Source: a bacterium HR28 (GTDB lineage: Bacteria; Chloroflexota; Chloroflexia; Thermomicrobiales; Thermomicrobiaceae). From it: DNA of 64,000 nucleotides. The stretch covers positions 62,001 through 126,000 of the forward strand of contig BEIE01000003.1 of assembly GCA_002898255.1 (NCBI GenBank), given 5' to 3'. The number at the start of each line of letters is the position of its first letter. The stretch's first letter is position 1. Below the pieces are notes generated by a model. It saw only the letters and a program-made list of their open reading frames with translations. It did not search any database and was not told the origin of the DNA. Shown here in pieces: positions 52,277 through 61,840 of this stretch. The position numbers and the translations under genes are program-made.

Positions 52277-53515
52277 TCAAGCGGTCTTGATCTCTGTCCA
52301 GAGGCGGTCGTACTTCAGTGCGCCCTCTTCCCCGACGTCCTTAATCCACTGGAGGCGCTTCCACACCTCAGGTGGCGGATAGACTCCCGGGTTCTGGAGC
52401 ACAGCTTCGTCGATATAGCCTTGCTCGCGGGCTGCCTTGTTGGGACTGCCGTACATGATGTAGTTGGCATTCCGCCCAGCGATATCTGGGCGATTAAGGA
52501 AATCGATGAAGGCCATCGCCGTGTACTTGTGTGGTGCTGTCTTGGGGACACAGAGATTGTCTTGCCAAACCGTGCACCCCTCGATCGGAATGACATAACG
52601 CAGACTTGGCTTTTCTTGTTCACTCATGAGTGCATCGCCTGTCCAAATGTGCGCGATAAGTGCTTCGCCGGCAACCAGCAGGTCGTCATTGTTCTGGCTC
52701 GAATAGGCGAGGACATGTGGCTTCTGCGCGAGCAGAAGCTCTTTGGCCTTAGCGAGTGCCTCGTCGCTTGTCTCGTTGATCTCGTACCCAAGGTACATAA
52801 GGGCTGCGCCGATGACCTCACGCTGGTCGTCAAGCATCACAATTTTCTTGCGCACCTCGGGACGCGGTTGGAAGACCTCCTTCCAGCTCGTGAGATCTTC
52901 ACCGAGGACGCTTGTGTCATAGCTGTATCCGGACGTGCCCCACATATATGGGACGCTATAGGTATTGTCGGGATCGTAGTACGGTTTGAGGTTCTCCGGA
53001 TCGATGTTCGCGATCGTCTTGATGACCGAGTAGTCGAGTGGCTCGAGCATTCCCAGGTTGATCATGATGCTGACCATATAGTCGGAGGGGACAATCACGT
53101 CGTAACCTGTCGCGCCGCCTTGTAGCTTTGCCAGGAGATCCTCGTTTGAAGCGTATGTGTCCATTGTTACCTTAACGCCATAGGTCTCCTGGAACTCCGT
53201 GAGAATGTCGGGATCGATGTACTCCGACCAGTTGTAGAAGTTCAACTCTTTGTCAAGTTTCGTCCGGTCGATGTACTCGGGGATAGCTCCAGCTGCTGGC
53301 GTTCCTTGCTCGCCAGGAGTGGTTGGAGCCGCAGGGGTCGCGCCGCTCGGTGCGGTGGGCGTTTCGGCAGTACGGGCACAGGCTACCAGCGTTCCTATTG
53401 CGGGGACGCTCAAACTCAGGAGGCCGAGGCGACGCAGGAGTTCGCGCCGCGAAAGCCGTCCTTGGTGGTGGTCGCGGAGCCAGCGCTGGACGAGATCTTC
53501 AGGTCTCATGAGCAT
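52277..53515 (-). CDS. Extracellular solute-binding lipoprotein, PotD type, copy 2
   Basis: 412 residues from ATG 53515 (another ATG lies two codons in); GAGGAGG is close upstream. It has a twin-arginine-like SRRELLRRLGLL and lipobox VACA, then a Thr/Pro-rich linker. The mature sequence opens NFYNWSEYIDPDILTEFQETYGVKV, typical of PotD/PotF polyamine-binding proteins. It differs clearly from copy 1 (18554-19738), so the two importers may take different ligands. It is the last gene of folC-potA-potB-potC-potD. Confidence 0.9.
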   Translation of the reverse strand: MLMRPEDLVQRWLRDHHQGRLSRRELLRRLGLLSLSVPAIGTLVACARTAETPTAPSGATPAAPTTPGEQGTPAAGAIPEYIDRTKLDKELNFYNWSEYIDPDILTEFQETYGVKVTMDTYASNEDLLAKLQGGATGYDVIVPSDYMVSIMINLGMLEPLDYSVIKTIANIDPENLKPYYDPDNTYSVPYMWGTSGYSYDTSVLGEDLTSWKEVFQPRPEVRKKIVMLDDQREVIGAALMYLGYEINETSDEALAKAKELLLAQKPHVLAYSSQNNDDLLVAGEALIAHIWTGDALMSEQEKPSLRYVIPIEGCTVWQDNLCVPKTAPHKYTAMAFIDFLNRPDIAGRNANYIMYGSPNKAAREQGYIDEAVLQNPGVYPPPEVWKRLQWIKDVGEEGALKYDRLWTEIKTA

Positions 53516-53527
53516 GTCCTCCTCACG

Positions 53528-54391
53528 TTACGCCGTCCGACGCCGTTGCAGGAGCAAAGAACCGAGCACGAGCACAATAGAGGCGAGCAGCATGACCGTG
53601 GACAGTGCGTTGACGTCCGGGGTAATACCCCGACGCACCCGCCCATAAATTTCGAGCGGCAGGGTGGTAGAGCCAACGCCAGCATTAAAGAAGGTGATCA
53701 CGAAGTCGTCGATCGACAGCGTAAATGCGAGCAGTGCGCCAGCAATAATCCCCGGCATGAGGAGCGGCAGGGTAATGTACCGGAACGTCTGCCAGTCGGT
53801 AGCGCCAAGATCTTGGGCGGCTTGCTCGAGTGTCCGGTCGAAGTCGGCGAGACGCGCCCGGACGACGACTGCCACAAAGGGGAAAGAAAAGGCGATATGG
53901 GCGATGGTGATGGTACCGAGACCGAAGTTGAGCTGGAGTCCGAAGAGTCGATCCAACCACGTGAAGGCCAGATTGAAAAATACCAGGAGGGCAATGGCCA
54001 TAACGATTTCGGGCACGATGATTGGCAGGTACATTGCCCCCTCGTACAGGCGCTTGACTCGGAAGCGCGTGCGTTCTAGGGCCATGGCTGCGAGTGTGCC
54101 AATGACTGTGGAAACGAGTGTCGAGACGAGCGCAACTATCAGGGAGTTCTGCGCAGCGATCCGGACGCGTTCGTCATGCAGCATTCGGACGTACCAATCG
54201 AGCGTGAATCCCATCCAAACCTGCATCTGACGAGACGCATTGAAGCTGAAAATTGACATCACAACAATTGGTGCATAAAGGAAGACAAAGGCGAGAACTA
54301 CGTTGAGGTAGAGAGCGAGCCAACCGAACGAGACTCGCCACCGACGTTTGGGCAAGACAAGCGCGGATGGCATGGTTGCTTCCGAGGTCAT
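53528..54391 (-). CDS. ABC transporter permease, PotC type, copy 2
   Basis: 287 residues from ATG 54391, overlapping the potB-like stop (ATGA); earlier codons in the frame lie inside that gene. Six membrane helices and the EAA loop LEQAAQDLGATDWQTFRYITLPLLMPG are present. Partner of the PotB-type gene upstream, forming the channel for the copy 2 importer. Confidence 0.9.
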   Translation of the reverse strand: MTSEATMPSALVLPKRRWRVSFGWLALYLNVVLAFVFLYAPIVVMSIFSFNASRQMQVWMGFTLDWYVRMLHDERVRIAAQNSLIVALVSTLVSTVIGTLAAMALERTRFRVKRLYEGAMYLPIIVPEIVMAIALLVFFNLAFTWLDRLFGLQLNFGLGTITIAHIAFSFPFVAVVVRARLADFDRTLEQAAQDLGATDWQTFRYITLPLLMPGIIAGALLAFTLSIDDFVITFFNAGVGSTTLPLEIYGRVRRGITPDVNALSTVMLLASIVLVLGSLLLQRRRTA

Positions 54392-55302
54392 ACGCGTCGT
54401 CCCTCTCCAAGTCGGAAGTAGAGCATTGTCGCGGCAAGGACGATAGCCATGAGCACAAAGGAGACAGCGGATCCAAACGGCCAATGGCGGACGGTGAGGA
54501 ACTGTTGATTGATCAGGTTGGCGATCATGACAACTTTGCCGCCACCGAGCAAGTCAGGCGTGACAAAGGCTCCGACCGAGGGGATGAATACGAGGATCGA
54601 GCCGGCAAGGACTCCAGGCAGCGTCAACGGCAGGAGCACGCGCCAAAAGACATGCCAAGTGTTCGCACCAAGGTCTTGCGCGGCTTCAACGAGCGTGAAG
54701 TCGAATTTCTCAATTGAAGCGTAGATGGGGAGAATCATGAACGGAAGGTAGCCATAGACCAACCCCAGCACGACAGCAAATGGGGTGAAAAGCATCGGGA
54801 GCGGGCGCTCGATCACACCTAACCAGAGAAGCGCATTGTTGATCAAGCCGTCAGCTCGGAGCAGTAGCATAATGGCATACGTCCGTACAAGAAAGTTTGT
54901 CCAGAACGGAATGAGGACCAAGACGAGCAGAGCGTTCCGCCACCGTCGCGGGGCACGTGCGATGACATATGCAAACGGGTATCCGATGACGAGGCAAATG
55001 ATGGTTGACAGCAATGCAAGCCAGACTGACACGAGGAAGACTCGGATATAAAGCCAGTCGAAGAAGCGCGTGTAGTTCTCTATCGTAAAGGCCCACGCGA
55101 CCGTTCCATACGGACCGCGGTGCGCAAAGCTATAAGCGAAGACAATCGCGATGGGTAGGAGAAAGAAGAGCAATAACCACAGACCGCCGGGACCGGCGAG
55201 GAGAAGAGCACGTAATCCCTCACGCTGACGGATCACTTCAACGATGCGTTCACGCCATTTGAGAATCTGCTGATCAGGACGAACACGTTCGGCGACGACC
55301 AT
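54388..55302 (-). CDS. ABC transporter permease, PotB type, copy 2
   Basis: 304 residues from ATG 55302, with GAAGAGG upstream. Six helices follow an N-terminal cytoplasmic stretch; the EAA loop is LVEAAQDLGANTWHVFWRVLLPLTLPG (about 205-230). Overlaps the PotC-type gene by four bases. Part of the copy 2 polyamine-class importer. Confidence 0.9.
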   Translation of the reverse strand: MVVAERVRPDQQILKWRERIVEVIRQREGLRALLLAGPGGLWLLLFFLLPIAIVFAYSFAHRGPYGTVAWAFTIENYTRFFDWLYIRVFLVSVWLALLSTIICLVIGYPFAYVIARAPRRWRNALLVLVLIPFWTNFLVRTYAIMLLLRADGLINNALLWLGVIERPLPMLFTPFAVVLGLVYGYLPFMILPIYASIEKFDFTLVEAAQDLGANTWHVFWRVLLPLTLPGVLAGSILVFIPSVGAFVTPDLLGGGKVVMIANLINQQFLTVRHWPFGSAVSFVLMAIVLAATMLYFRLGEGRRV

Positions 55303-55315
55303 CGGGTGTCCTCTT

Positions 55316-56500
55316 CTACTCGGTCAAGACGCGGGCCGCGTCGGGTGCCCAGTCCAGGCTGACCGGCGTACCCACAGGGAGTAACTGACCGCCGTCGAGT
55401 CGGTTGCGGTCGTTCTGGCTGCGAACGCGTACCACCGTCTCGTCGGTGATCCGCACGACATAGAAGGTGTCGGTCCCAATGTAGATCACCTCTTCGACGC
55501 GTCCTCGCACCAGTCCGTTCGCTTCCGGTGCTTCTGCAGGCGCAATGCGGATCTTTTCTGGACGAACAGCGACGGTCACCTCGGTCCCACGTGCGGGGGG
55601 CTGGTCGCAGCGGACTGAGATGGGGAATCCGCCATCGAGCGCGACGGTCACCTCTCCTGGTCCCACCTCTGTGACGCGACCGCGCAAAAAGTTGGACTCG
55701 CCAATGAAGTCCGCAACAAAGCGAGAAGACGGACGCTCATAAATCTCTACCGGGGTTCCAACCTGCAAGACCCGGCCGGCGTTCATCACCGCGATACGGT
55801 CGGACATGGTGAGGGCCTCTTCCTGGTCATGGGTGACATAGATGAACGTAATGCCGACCGTCATTTGGAGATGCTTGAGTTCAAGCTGCATTTCTTTACG
55901 CAACTTCAGATCCAGTGCGCCGAGCGGCTCGTCGAGGAGCAGCACGCGCGGACGATTGACGAGTGCGCGGGCCAGTGCAACTCGTTGCTGCTGTCCACCC
56001 GAAAGTTGCCGGGGATACCGTTCCTCAAAGCCCTGAAGTCGTACCAACTGCAGTGCTTCTCGTACCCGACGGGCGATTTCGTCTCGAGGAATACGTTTCA
56101 TACGCAGTCCGAAAGCGACATTGTCATAGACCGTCATATGCGGGAACAGCGCGTAGTTCTGAAAGACCGTATTCACGTTCCGTCGGAACGGCGGGGTGTT
56201 GCCCATCGGGCGGCCTTCGATGAGAACCTCGCCGGAGGTCGGATGCTCGAAGCCGGCGATCATGCGAAGTGTTGTTGTCTTCCCGCAGCCGGACGGGCCA
56301 AGCAAGGAAAAGAATTCCCCTTGGTGAATCTGCAGAGAGACCCGATCAACGGCAACGACGCCATTGTCAAAAACTTTTGTCAACTCGACCAATTCGACAT
56401 CGATGGGGCGCTCCAATGGTCGCATCCCTCCCATGCCGGTCTCGCCTTGTGTGGCTGAACGGGTCAGCCCGACAGTCAATTCTATACCGGACGTGCTCAT
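55316..56500 (-). CDS. ABC transporter ATP-binding protein, PotA type, copy 2
   Basis: 394 residues from ATG 56500, overlapping the folC stop (ATGA). Walker [11 protein letters not shown], signature [16 protein letters not shown], Walker [13 protein letters not shown] and THDQEEALT are intact, with a C-terminal TOBE-like domain (VRPEKIRIAP). An N-terminal 35-residue extension is not typical of PotA and may be shortened if ATG at MGGMRPLERP is used. It energises the copy 2 importer. The coupling to folC is unusual. Confidence 0.92.
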   Translation of the reverse strand: MSTSGIELTVGLTRSATQGETGMGGMRPLERPIDVELVELTKVFDNGVVAVDRVSLQIHQGEFFSLLGPSGCGKTTTLRMIAGFEHPTSGEVLIEGRPMGNTPPFRRNVNTVFQNYALFPHMTVYDNVAFGLRMKRIPRDEIARRVREALQLVRLQGFEERYPRQLSGGQQQRVALARALVNRPRVLLLDEPLGALDLKLRKEMQLELKHLQMTVGITFIYVTHDQEEALTMSDRIAVMNAGRVLQVGTPVEIYERPSSRFVADFIGESNFLRGRVTEVGPGEVTVALDGGFPISVRCDQPPARGTEVTVAVRPEKIRIAPAEAPEANGLVRGRVEEVIYIGTDTFYVVRITDETVVRVRSQNDRNRLDGGQLLPVGTPVSLDWAPDAARVLTE

Positions 56501-57936
56501 TGTCGACAAGCCGCCTCGGCTTCTGTAGCTGTTCTCTCGACACGTTTCGGCCAACACGTCTGCTGGGTAACGATGTCGGCTGCCGGATACCAGCGTTCGC
56601 GTGCCTGACCGACGAGATACAGTGATCCGGTCACGAGCACCTGGTCTTCGGGGGTTGCGAGGGCGAGCGCAGTTTCGATCGCACCATCAACTTCGGGAAT
56701 GGCCAAGGCGGTGCAACCATGGGATGCAAAGATTGCTGCGAGCGAGTCTGGATCTGCTGCCTCGCGCAGAATTGCGCGTGGCGCTGTCGTGATCGCGATA
56801 TCAACCTGCCGGGCGAGCCGTGCAGCCATCGCGGGAGCGTCGTGACCATCGAGAACTCCGAAGACGACGATACGTCGCCCCGGCTGAGGTAACCGATCCA
56901 GCGCGGTGAGCAGCGCTTCAAGCTTTTGCGGGTTGTGTGCTCCGTCGAGCACGACTGTCGGAGCGCGCTGCACAATCTCGAATCGGCCTGGAAAACGGGC
57001 CGTCGCAAGACCATGTGCGATCGCCTCATCGGACAGGTGCGCAGCGAGTTTGGGCGAGAGCGCTCGAACTGCTGCAACAGCCAGGGCGGCATTTGTCGCC
57101 TGAAAGTCACCGTCAAGACCTAGCAGGAACTTGCGCTGGTGTAGCGTGTCGACGAGGAAGCTCCTACCCTCCTCCAACACATGGTCAAAATCGCGTCCTC
57201 GCATGAGAACGCGTAACGGAGCGCCGACCGCGGTGGCTTCGGCCTGGAGAACACTGAGGAGCTCCGGCTCAGTGACACCGGTGATGGCGGGACGACCGGG
57301 TTTGATGATGCCGGCCTTATGCCAGGCGATGTCACGGATAGTTGGACCGAGTGTCCGAATATGATCTAGTCCGACCGTGGTAATCACCGAGACCGCAGGC
57401 TGCACAACGTTGGTCAGGTCGAACCGACCGCCGACGCCGACCTCCACCACAGCGATGTCCACACGCTCGGCTCGGAAAGCGTTGAAGACGAGAGCAGTCC
57501 AGAACTCACCGTACGTGAGCGGTTGGCCGCCACGAGCGATCCAAGAGCGCGCGGCTTCGTCAAGTTCAGCGACCAGGTCGGCGAACCGCTCAGCGGCGAT
57601 CAGCTGGCGGCCGATCTGAAGCTTCTCGGTCTCAACCTGTAGATAGGGGGAAACATGCAGGCCGACGCGGTAGCCAGCGCTGTCCAAGATACTGGCAATG
57701 AACGCTGCGGTCGACCCCTTGCCGGACGTTCCCGTAACGTGGATAACCGGATAGGCGCAATGTGGGTCGTTCAGGAAGCTGAGAAATGCGCGCAATCGCT
57801 CAAGTCTTCGTTGCGCCCGCAGCCGTACGACCTCTGGCGGCGTACCTGGGGGCGGACCCGGCGGTGCTTGGATCAAGGCGCGCAAATAGGAGACAGCCCA
57901 ACGATAACGGGCATCCAGACGGGTAAGGTCGTGCAT
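56497..57936 (-). CDS. folC: Folylpolyglutamate synthase / dihydrofolate synthase
   Basis: 479 residues from ATG 57936, preceded by GAGGAG. The Mur-ligase-like ATPase motif HVTGTSGKGSTAAFIASIL (about 75-93), SPYLQVETEKLQIG, the substrate segment GVGGRFDLTNVVQPAVSVITTVGLDH and VLDGAHNPQKLEALL are all present. It adds glutamates to folates and makes dihydrofolate. It is the first gene of a same-strand run with the copy 2 importer, with an ATGA overlap to the ATPase. It is divergent from the NnrS-like gene. Confidence 0.94.
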   Translation of the reverse strand: MHDLTRLDARYRWAVSYLRALIQAPPGPPPGTPPEVVRLRAQRRLERLRAFLSFLNDPHCAYPVIHVTGTSGKGSTAAFIASILDSAGYRVGLHVSPYLQVETEKLQIGRQLIAAERFADLVAELDEAARSWIARGGQPLTYGEFWTALVFNAFRAERVDIAVVEVGVGGRFDLTNVVQPAVSVITTVGLDHIRTLGPTIRDIAWHKAGIIKPGRPAITGVTEPELLSVLQAEATAVGAPLRVLMRGRDFDHVLEEGRSFLVDTLHQRKFLLGLDGDFQATNAALAVAAVRALSPKLAAHLSDEAIAHGLATARFPGRFEIVQRAPTVVLDGAHNPQKLEALLTALDRLPQPGRRIVVFGVLDGHDAPAMAARLARQVDIAITTAPRAILREAADPDSLAAIFASHGCTALAIPEVDGAIETALALATPEDQVLVTGSLYLVGQARERWYPAADIVTQQTCWPKRVERTATEAEAACRQ

Positions 57937-57976
57937 GTGGTGATGACTCCTCTGTACCGCATACACTAGCGCCCCA

Positions 57977-59263
57977 GTGGCGGCGCGATTCTACCAGGTG
58001 GTGAGGCCGACGGTGGCGCTCCTCGATGTGCGTACCCTACCACCCTGGCGATTATTCGCCGGCAGTGCCGTGTTGGCGAGTGTGCTCTTCGGGTTTGCGG
58101 TCGGGACATGGCTCTTTGTCGCACCGCTGCTCGCCGTTTCTCCAGAGCGTCAGCTCGAACTCGTTCGCCTGCACGGCCACGTGCAACTGTACGGCTTTGC
58201 GATCACACTGACCATTGGTGTGGCCTATTGGTTTCTGCCCCGCCTGTGGGGAATGGCGCATACGACCATGATGCATCCAACCCGGAGCTGGGTGCTTCTC
58301 TTTGGTGGGATGGCGATCCGCACTCTTGGTGTTCTCCTGGGCCAGTATGAACTCGCCCTTTTGGGAGCTGTCATGGAGTCGGTTGGTGGAGCTTCAGTCG
58401 CCATCGATTTTGCTCGACTCGTCGCACAGCGGCCAGCAAGTGGTAAAGAGCGCGATCCAGCGGTGCTGGTGGCGATCGGTTTCACTGCAATGGCCTTGCC
58501 ATTGGGACTGGGAGCCGATACGCTCGGGATTGCTGGCGCGTCGTCGGTAGGGACCCAGCTCGGCATTCTTCTAGGGTTCTATGGTGTTCTGGTACCTGTA
58601 GCGCTGGCGATGTCAGGCCGATTATTCCCGCTGTATTTTCGGACTCATATACCGAACCGACGAGGCCTAGCTGTGACCATCCTCCTGAATTTGCTGGGGC
58701 TGGTTCTGCGATGTTTAGGAGTGGTCATTGGACAAGAAGGGAGCGTACGATTAGGAGGCGCGGTGCAGGGATTGGGGATGCTGGGGGCGATTGTTGCCTT
58801 GCGCTTGCTGGAACCTCGGCGAGCGCTGACGGGGGTTGCACGTGTGCTGTGGCATGATCCGACAGCGTGGATGGCCGCCATCGCCTATGGCTGGTTCGCG
58901 GTGGCCGCCGTCTGGCTCATGGGCACTGCTGTGGCCGAGAGCGGGAGGGCCGTGACACTCGAGTGGCACCTCGTAGGAGTGGGCTACCTACTCACATTGA
59001 TCTTTGCGGTTGGCTCACACTTGCTTCCTGGTTTTGCGGGGCAACGACCGCGTGCACCCCGTGCCGGCTGGCTGCTCCTGGTAGTGGCGCTCGGAATGAC
59101 AAGTTTGCGGTTGCTGGCTGCTCTCACCTCAGGTGGCCTGTCGTCTATTGCTGGTAGTCTCGCTGGTCTGCTCGGAATGGGTGCGATGGCGGTGTTCGCG
59201 TGGCATGTCGGTCTTCTTGCATCGCGCGGGAGGCGCCCACACGGTCGGGAACCGACGTGTTAG
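57977..59263 (+). CDS. NnrS-like / heme-copper oxidase-like multi-pass membrane protein
   Basis: 428 residues from GTG 57977; the ribosome site is weak. About 12 hydrophobic helices. The helix GHVQLYGFAITLTIGVAYWFLPRLWG with HGH and the later EWHLVGVGYLLTLIFAVGSHLLPGF, with candidate heme or copper ligands His, recall NnrS and the CcoN fold. NnrS proteins are linked to nitric oxide tolerance and denitrification. In a nitrate-respiring organism that fits, but this assignment is by resemblance only and may be a divergent oxidase-like protein. Confidence 0.65.
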   Translation: MAARFYQVVRPTVALLDVRTLPPWRLFAGSAVLASVLFGFAVGTWLFVAPLLAVSPERQLELVRLHGHVQLYGFAITLTIGVAYWFLPRLWGMAHTTMMHPTRSWVLLFGGMAIRTLGVLLGQYELALLGAVMESVGGASVAIDFARLVAQRPASGKERDPAVLVAIGFTAMALPLGLGADTLGIAGASSVGTQLGILLGFYGVLVPVALAMSGRLFPLYFRTHIPNRRGLAVTILLNLLGLVLRCLGVVIGQEGSVRLGGAVQGLGMLGAIVALRLLEPRRALTGVARVLWHDPTAWMAAIAYGWFAVAAVWLMGTAVAESGRAVTLEWHLVGVGYLLTLIFAVGSHLLPGFAGQRPRAPRAGWLLLVVALGMTSLRLLAALTSGGLSSIAGSLAGLLGMGAMAVFAWHVGLLASRGRRPHGREPTC

Positions 59264-59323
59264 GATACGCTGTAGTTACGAAAGTCTCAGGTGCCTGCGG
59301 GCACGGATAGGGGTCGGCAGTCA

Positions 59324-60415
59324 ATGAGTGAATTGACACGGGAACAGATTCTCGAAGCGTTGCGACCGGTACAGGATCCGGAGCTCCACCGTAGCCTGGT
59401 CGAGCTCGGGATGATCAAAGATATTGCTATTGAAGGGGCGAATGTGCGTGTCCAGGTTGAGTTGACAACGCCAGCCTGCCCCTTGCGCGAGCGCATTCGG
59501 AGTGACGTGGAGGAAGCGCTGCGTGGCCTTCCCGGGATCAAGCAGGTCGACGTCCAGTTCTCAGCTCGTGTGCGTGCGGCCGGCACAGGTCTTCCTGACC
59601 GTCAGCCGATTCCTGGTGTGAAGAACACGATCGCTGTGGCCAGCGGCAAGGGAGGCGTCGGAAAGTCGACGGTCGCGGTGAATCTCGCCGTGGCGCTTGC
59701 GGAAGAGGGCGCAGCTGTCGGTCTTCTCGACGCTGACGTGTACGGGCCGAGCATTCCCTTGATGCTGGGGGCGGAAGAGCAGCCGGGCCTGGCGGACAAC
59801 AAGATCATTCCGGGACGGGCGTATGGGCTCGCGGTGATGTCGGTAGGATACATCTTAGATCCAGAGAAGGCACTGATCTGGCGAGGTCCGCTGGTATCCC
59901 AACTTATTCGTCAATTCCTCAGTGACGTCCAGTGGGGCGAGCTCGATTACCTCGTTATCGATCTTCCACCTGGTACCGGTGACGTTCAACTAACGTTGGT
60001 TCAGACGATTCCGCTTTCGGGAGCGATTATCGTAACGACGCCGCAGGACGTTGCCCTCGCGGATGCAGTCAAGGGGCTCCAGATGTTCCGCGAAGTGAAG
60101 ACGCCGGTGCTGGGGATCATCGAGAATATGAGCTACTTTGTCTGTCCGCATTGCGGACACGTCGCAGAGATTTTCGGATCGGGTGGTGGTGAGCGCGTGG
60201 CGAACAAGTACGGCGTTCCGCTGCTCGGCCAGATCCCGATCGATCCCGCGGTCCGTGAAGGCGGTGACACAGGCGTTCCAGTTGTGGTTGGACATCCCCA
60301 ATCGGCGACGGCGCAGGCGTTCCGGGAAGCGGCCCGTCAGGCAGCAGCACGACTTGCGGTGGAAGCGGCCAAGAAACCGCGAAAACCGACTCTCCTGTTG
60401 CGTCCGAACCGCTAA
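59324..60415 (+). CDS. Mrp/ApbC-type iron-sulfur cluster carrier ATPase
   Basis: 363 residues from ATG 59324; GTG 59291 is possible. N-terminal DUF59/MIP18 domain (1-90; REQILEALRPVQDPELHRSLVELGMI), then the P-loop ASGKGGVGKSTVAVNLAVALAEEG (about 106-129) and a CxxC (FVCPHCGH, about 278-285) typical of Mrp/NBP35 Fe-S scaffold proteins. It assembles and delivers Fe-S clusters, useful for NarGH and others. The length is typical. A gap of 65 bases separates it from the KAS II gene. Confidence 0.93.
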   Translation: MSELTREQILEALRPVQDPELHRSLVELGMIKDIAIEGANVRVQVELTTPACPLRERIRSDVEEALRGLPGIKQVDVQFSARVRAAGTGLPDRQPIPGVKNTIAVASGKGGVGKSTVAVNLAVALAEEGAAVGLLDADVYGPSIPLMLGAEEQPGLADNKIIPGRAYGLAVMSVGYILDPEKALIWRGPLVSQLIRQFLSDVQWGELDYLVIDLPPGTGDVQLTLVQTIPLSGAIIVTTPQDVALADAVKGLQMFREVKTPVLGIIENMSYFVCPHCGHVAEIFGSGGGERVANKYGVPLLGQIPIDPAVREGGDTGVPVVVGHPQSATAQAFREAARQAAARLAVEAAKKPRKPTLLLRPNR

Positions 60416-60480
60416 GGGAGTTGGGTTATCTGTTCGGGTGTGATACAGCGTGCTAGGATCCGGACTGGGAAGGGGAGGGT

Positions 60481-61839
60481 ATGCGCTGCCACCACTGCGG
60501 TGATCAGGTACCTGAGGGAGCTCGCTTTTGCCCTTGGTGTGGCGCGCGAATCAGCAACGGTACTGGGCCGGTTCGCCGACGCGTCGTCATCACCGGTGTT
60601 GGGGCAGTGACGCCACTTGGGCTGAGTGCCGAAGAGACGTGGCAGCGTGTGCTGCGTGGTGAATCGGGAGTACGTCGCATTGAGCGGTTCGATCCCAGTG
60701 AACTTCCTGTGCAGATTGCTGCGGAGGTACGAGGCTTCACGCTCGGTGACTGGGTCGATCCGAAAACCGCTCGGCAAATGGCGATGTTCAGTCAGTATGC
60801 CCTCGAAGCTGGGGGGCAGGCGCTGCGAGACGCAGGACTCAACAGCAACGACCTCGATCCAGCGCGGGCTGCGGTCGTGATCGGTACCGGGGGCGGCGGA
60901 ATGGCGACCATCCTGGAGACGCAGGAGCTCGCCCAACGCCGGGGGCTGATGCGGATTTCGCCGCATTTCATGACCACGTTCCCGCACAACATGCCGGCCT
61001 ATCACCTGGCGCAGGCATTCCGCTTCCTTGGGCCAAGCCTCACGGTTTCGACGGCCTGTGCGACCGGTGCGCAAGCGATTGGTGAGGCGGCCGAGATGAT
61101 CCGTTCCGGCGCGGCAGATGTTGCGTTGGCCGGCGGAACCGAGTACTGTGTCTTCCCGCTTTTCATCGCCAGTTTTGCGGTGCAGCGGGCGGCCTCGACT
61201 TGGAATGATCGGCCAGAGGCGGCGAGCCGGCCCTTCGATGCCCAGCGCCATGGCTTCGTCGTCGGTGAGGGAGCAGGGATCGTTGTCTTGGAGGCGCTTG
61301 ACCATGCGCTCGCACGCGGTGCCCGGATCTACGCCGAATTACTGGGGTACGCCTCCAGTAACGACGGCTTCCACCCGATTGCGCCGGATCCCGAGGGGAG
61401 CGGGGCAGCACGGGCAATTCGTGCAGCGCTTGCGGATGCGGGCGTAACGCCCGAAGCCGTGGACTACATCAATGCCCATGCGGCTTCAACGCCCCTGGGT
61501 GATCGGGCGGAAACGGTCGCGATCAAGGCGGTCTTTGGGGAGCACGCTTATCGCATTCCCATTAGCTCGACAAAGTCGATGATTGGGCATCTGATGGGTG
61601 CCGCGGGGGCTGTTGAGTCGATTATGACGATCCTCAGTATTCGCGACGGGATGGTGCATCCAACTCGCAATTACGAATTCCCAGATCCTGAGTGTGACCT
61701 GGATTACGTGCCAGAGGGAGCGCGCCGGCATCGCGTGCGCGTCGCACTCAAGAACTCGTTCGGGTTGGGTGGGCAAAACTGCTGCCTCGTATTTGCGGCA
61801 TGGGAGGATGAACAGCGCGCCGAGCGGCAAGGAGGATGA
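60481..61839 (+). CDS. Beta-ketoacyl-ACP synthase II fused to an N-terminal zinc ribbon
   Basis: 452 residues from ATG 60481. Residues 1-24 form a zinc ribbon, C3-x-x-C6 and C17-x-x-C20 (CHHCGDQVPEG..., CPWCGARI), then the thiolase fold from about 32 (RRVVITGVGAVTPLGL). The catalytic triad is kept: Cys in STACATGAQAIG, His in NAHAASTP (usually NAHGTSTP) and His in KSMIGHLMGAAGAVES. The gate GFGGTN of FabF reads GLGGQN here. It elongates acyl-ACP in fatty acid synthesis; the ribbon fusion is unusual and its job is unknown. Confidence 0.9.
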   Translation: MRCHHCGDQVPEGARFCPWCGARISNGTGPVRRRVVITGVGAVTPLGLSAEETWQRVLRGESGVRRIERFDPSELPVQIAAEVRGFTLGDWVDPKTARQMAMFSQYALEAGGQALRDAGLNSNDLDPARAAVVIGTGGGGMATILETQELAQRRGLMRISPHFMTTFPHNMPAYHLAQAFRFLGPSLTVSTACATGAQAIGEAAEMIRSGAADVALAGGTEYCVFPLFIASFAVQRAASTWNDRPEAASRPFDAQRHGFVVGEGAGIVVLEALDHALARGARIYAELLGYASSNDGFHPIAPDPEGSGAARAIRAALADAGVTPEAVDYINAHAASTPLGDRAETVAIKAVFGEHAYRIPISSTKSMIGHLMGAAGAVESIMTILSIRDGMVHPTRNYEFPDPECDLDYVPEGARRHRVRVALKNSFGLGGQNCCLVFAAWEDEQRAERQGG

Positions 61840-61840
61840 G

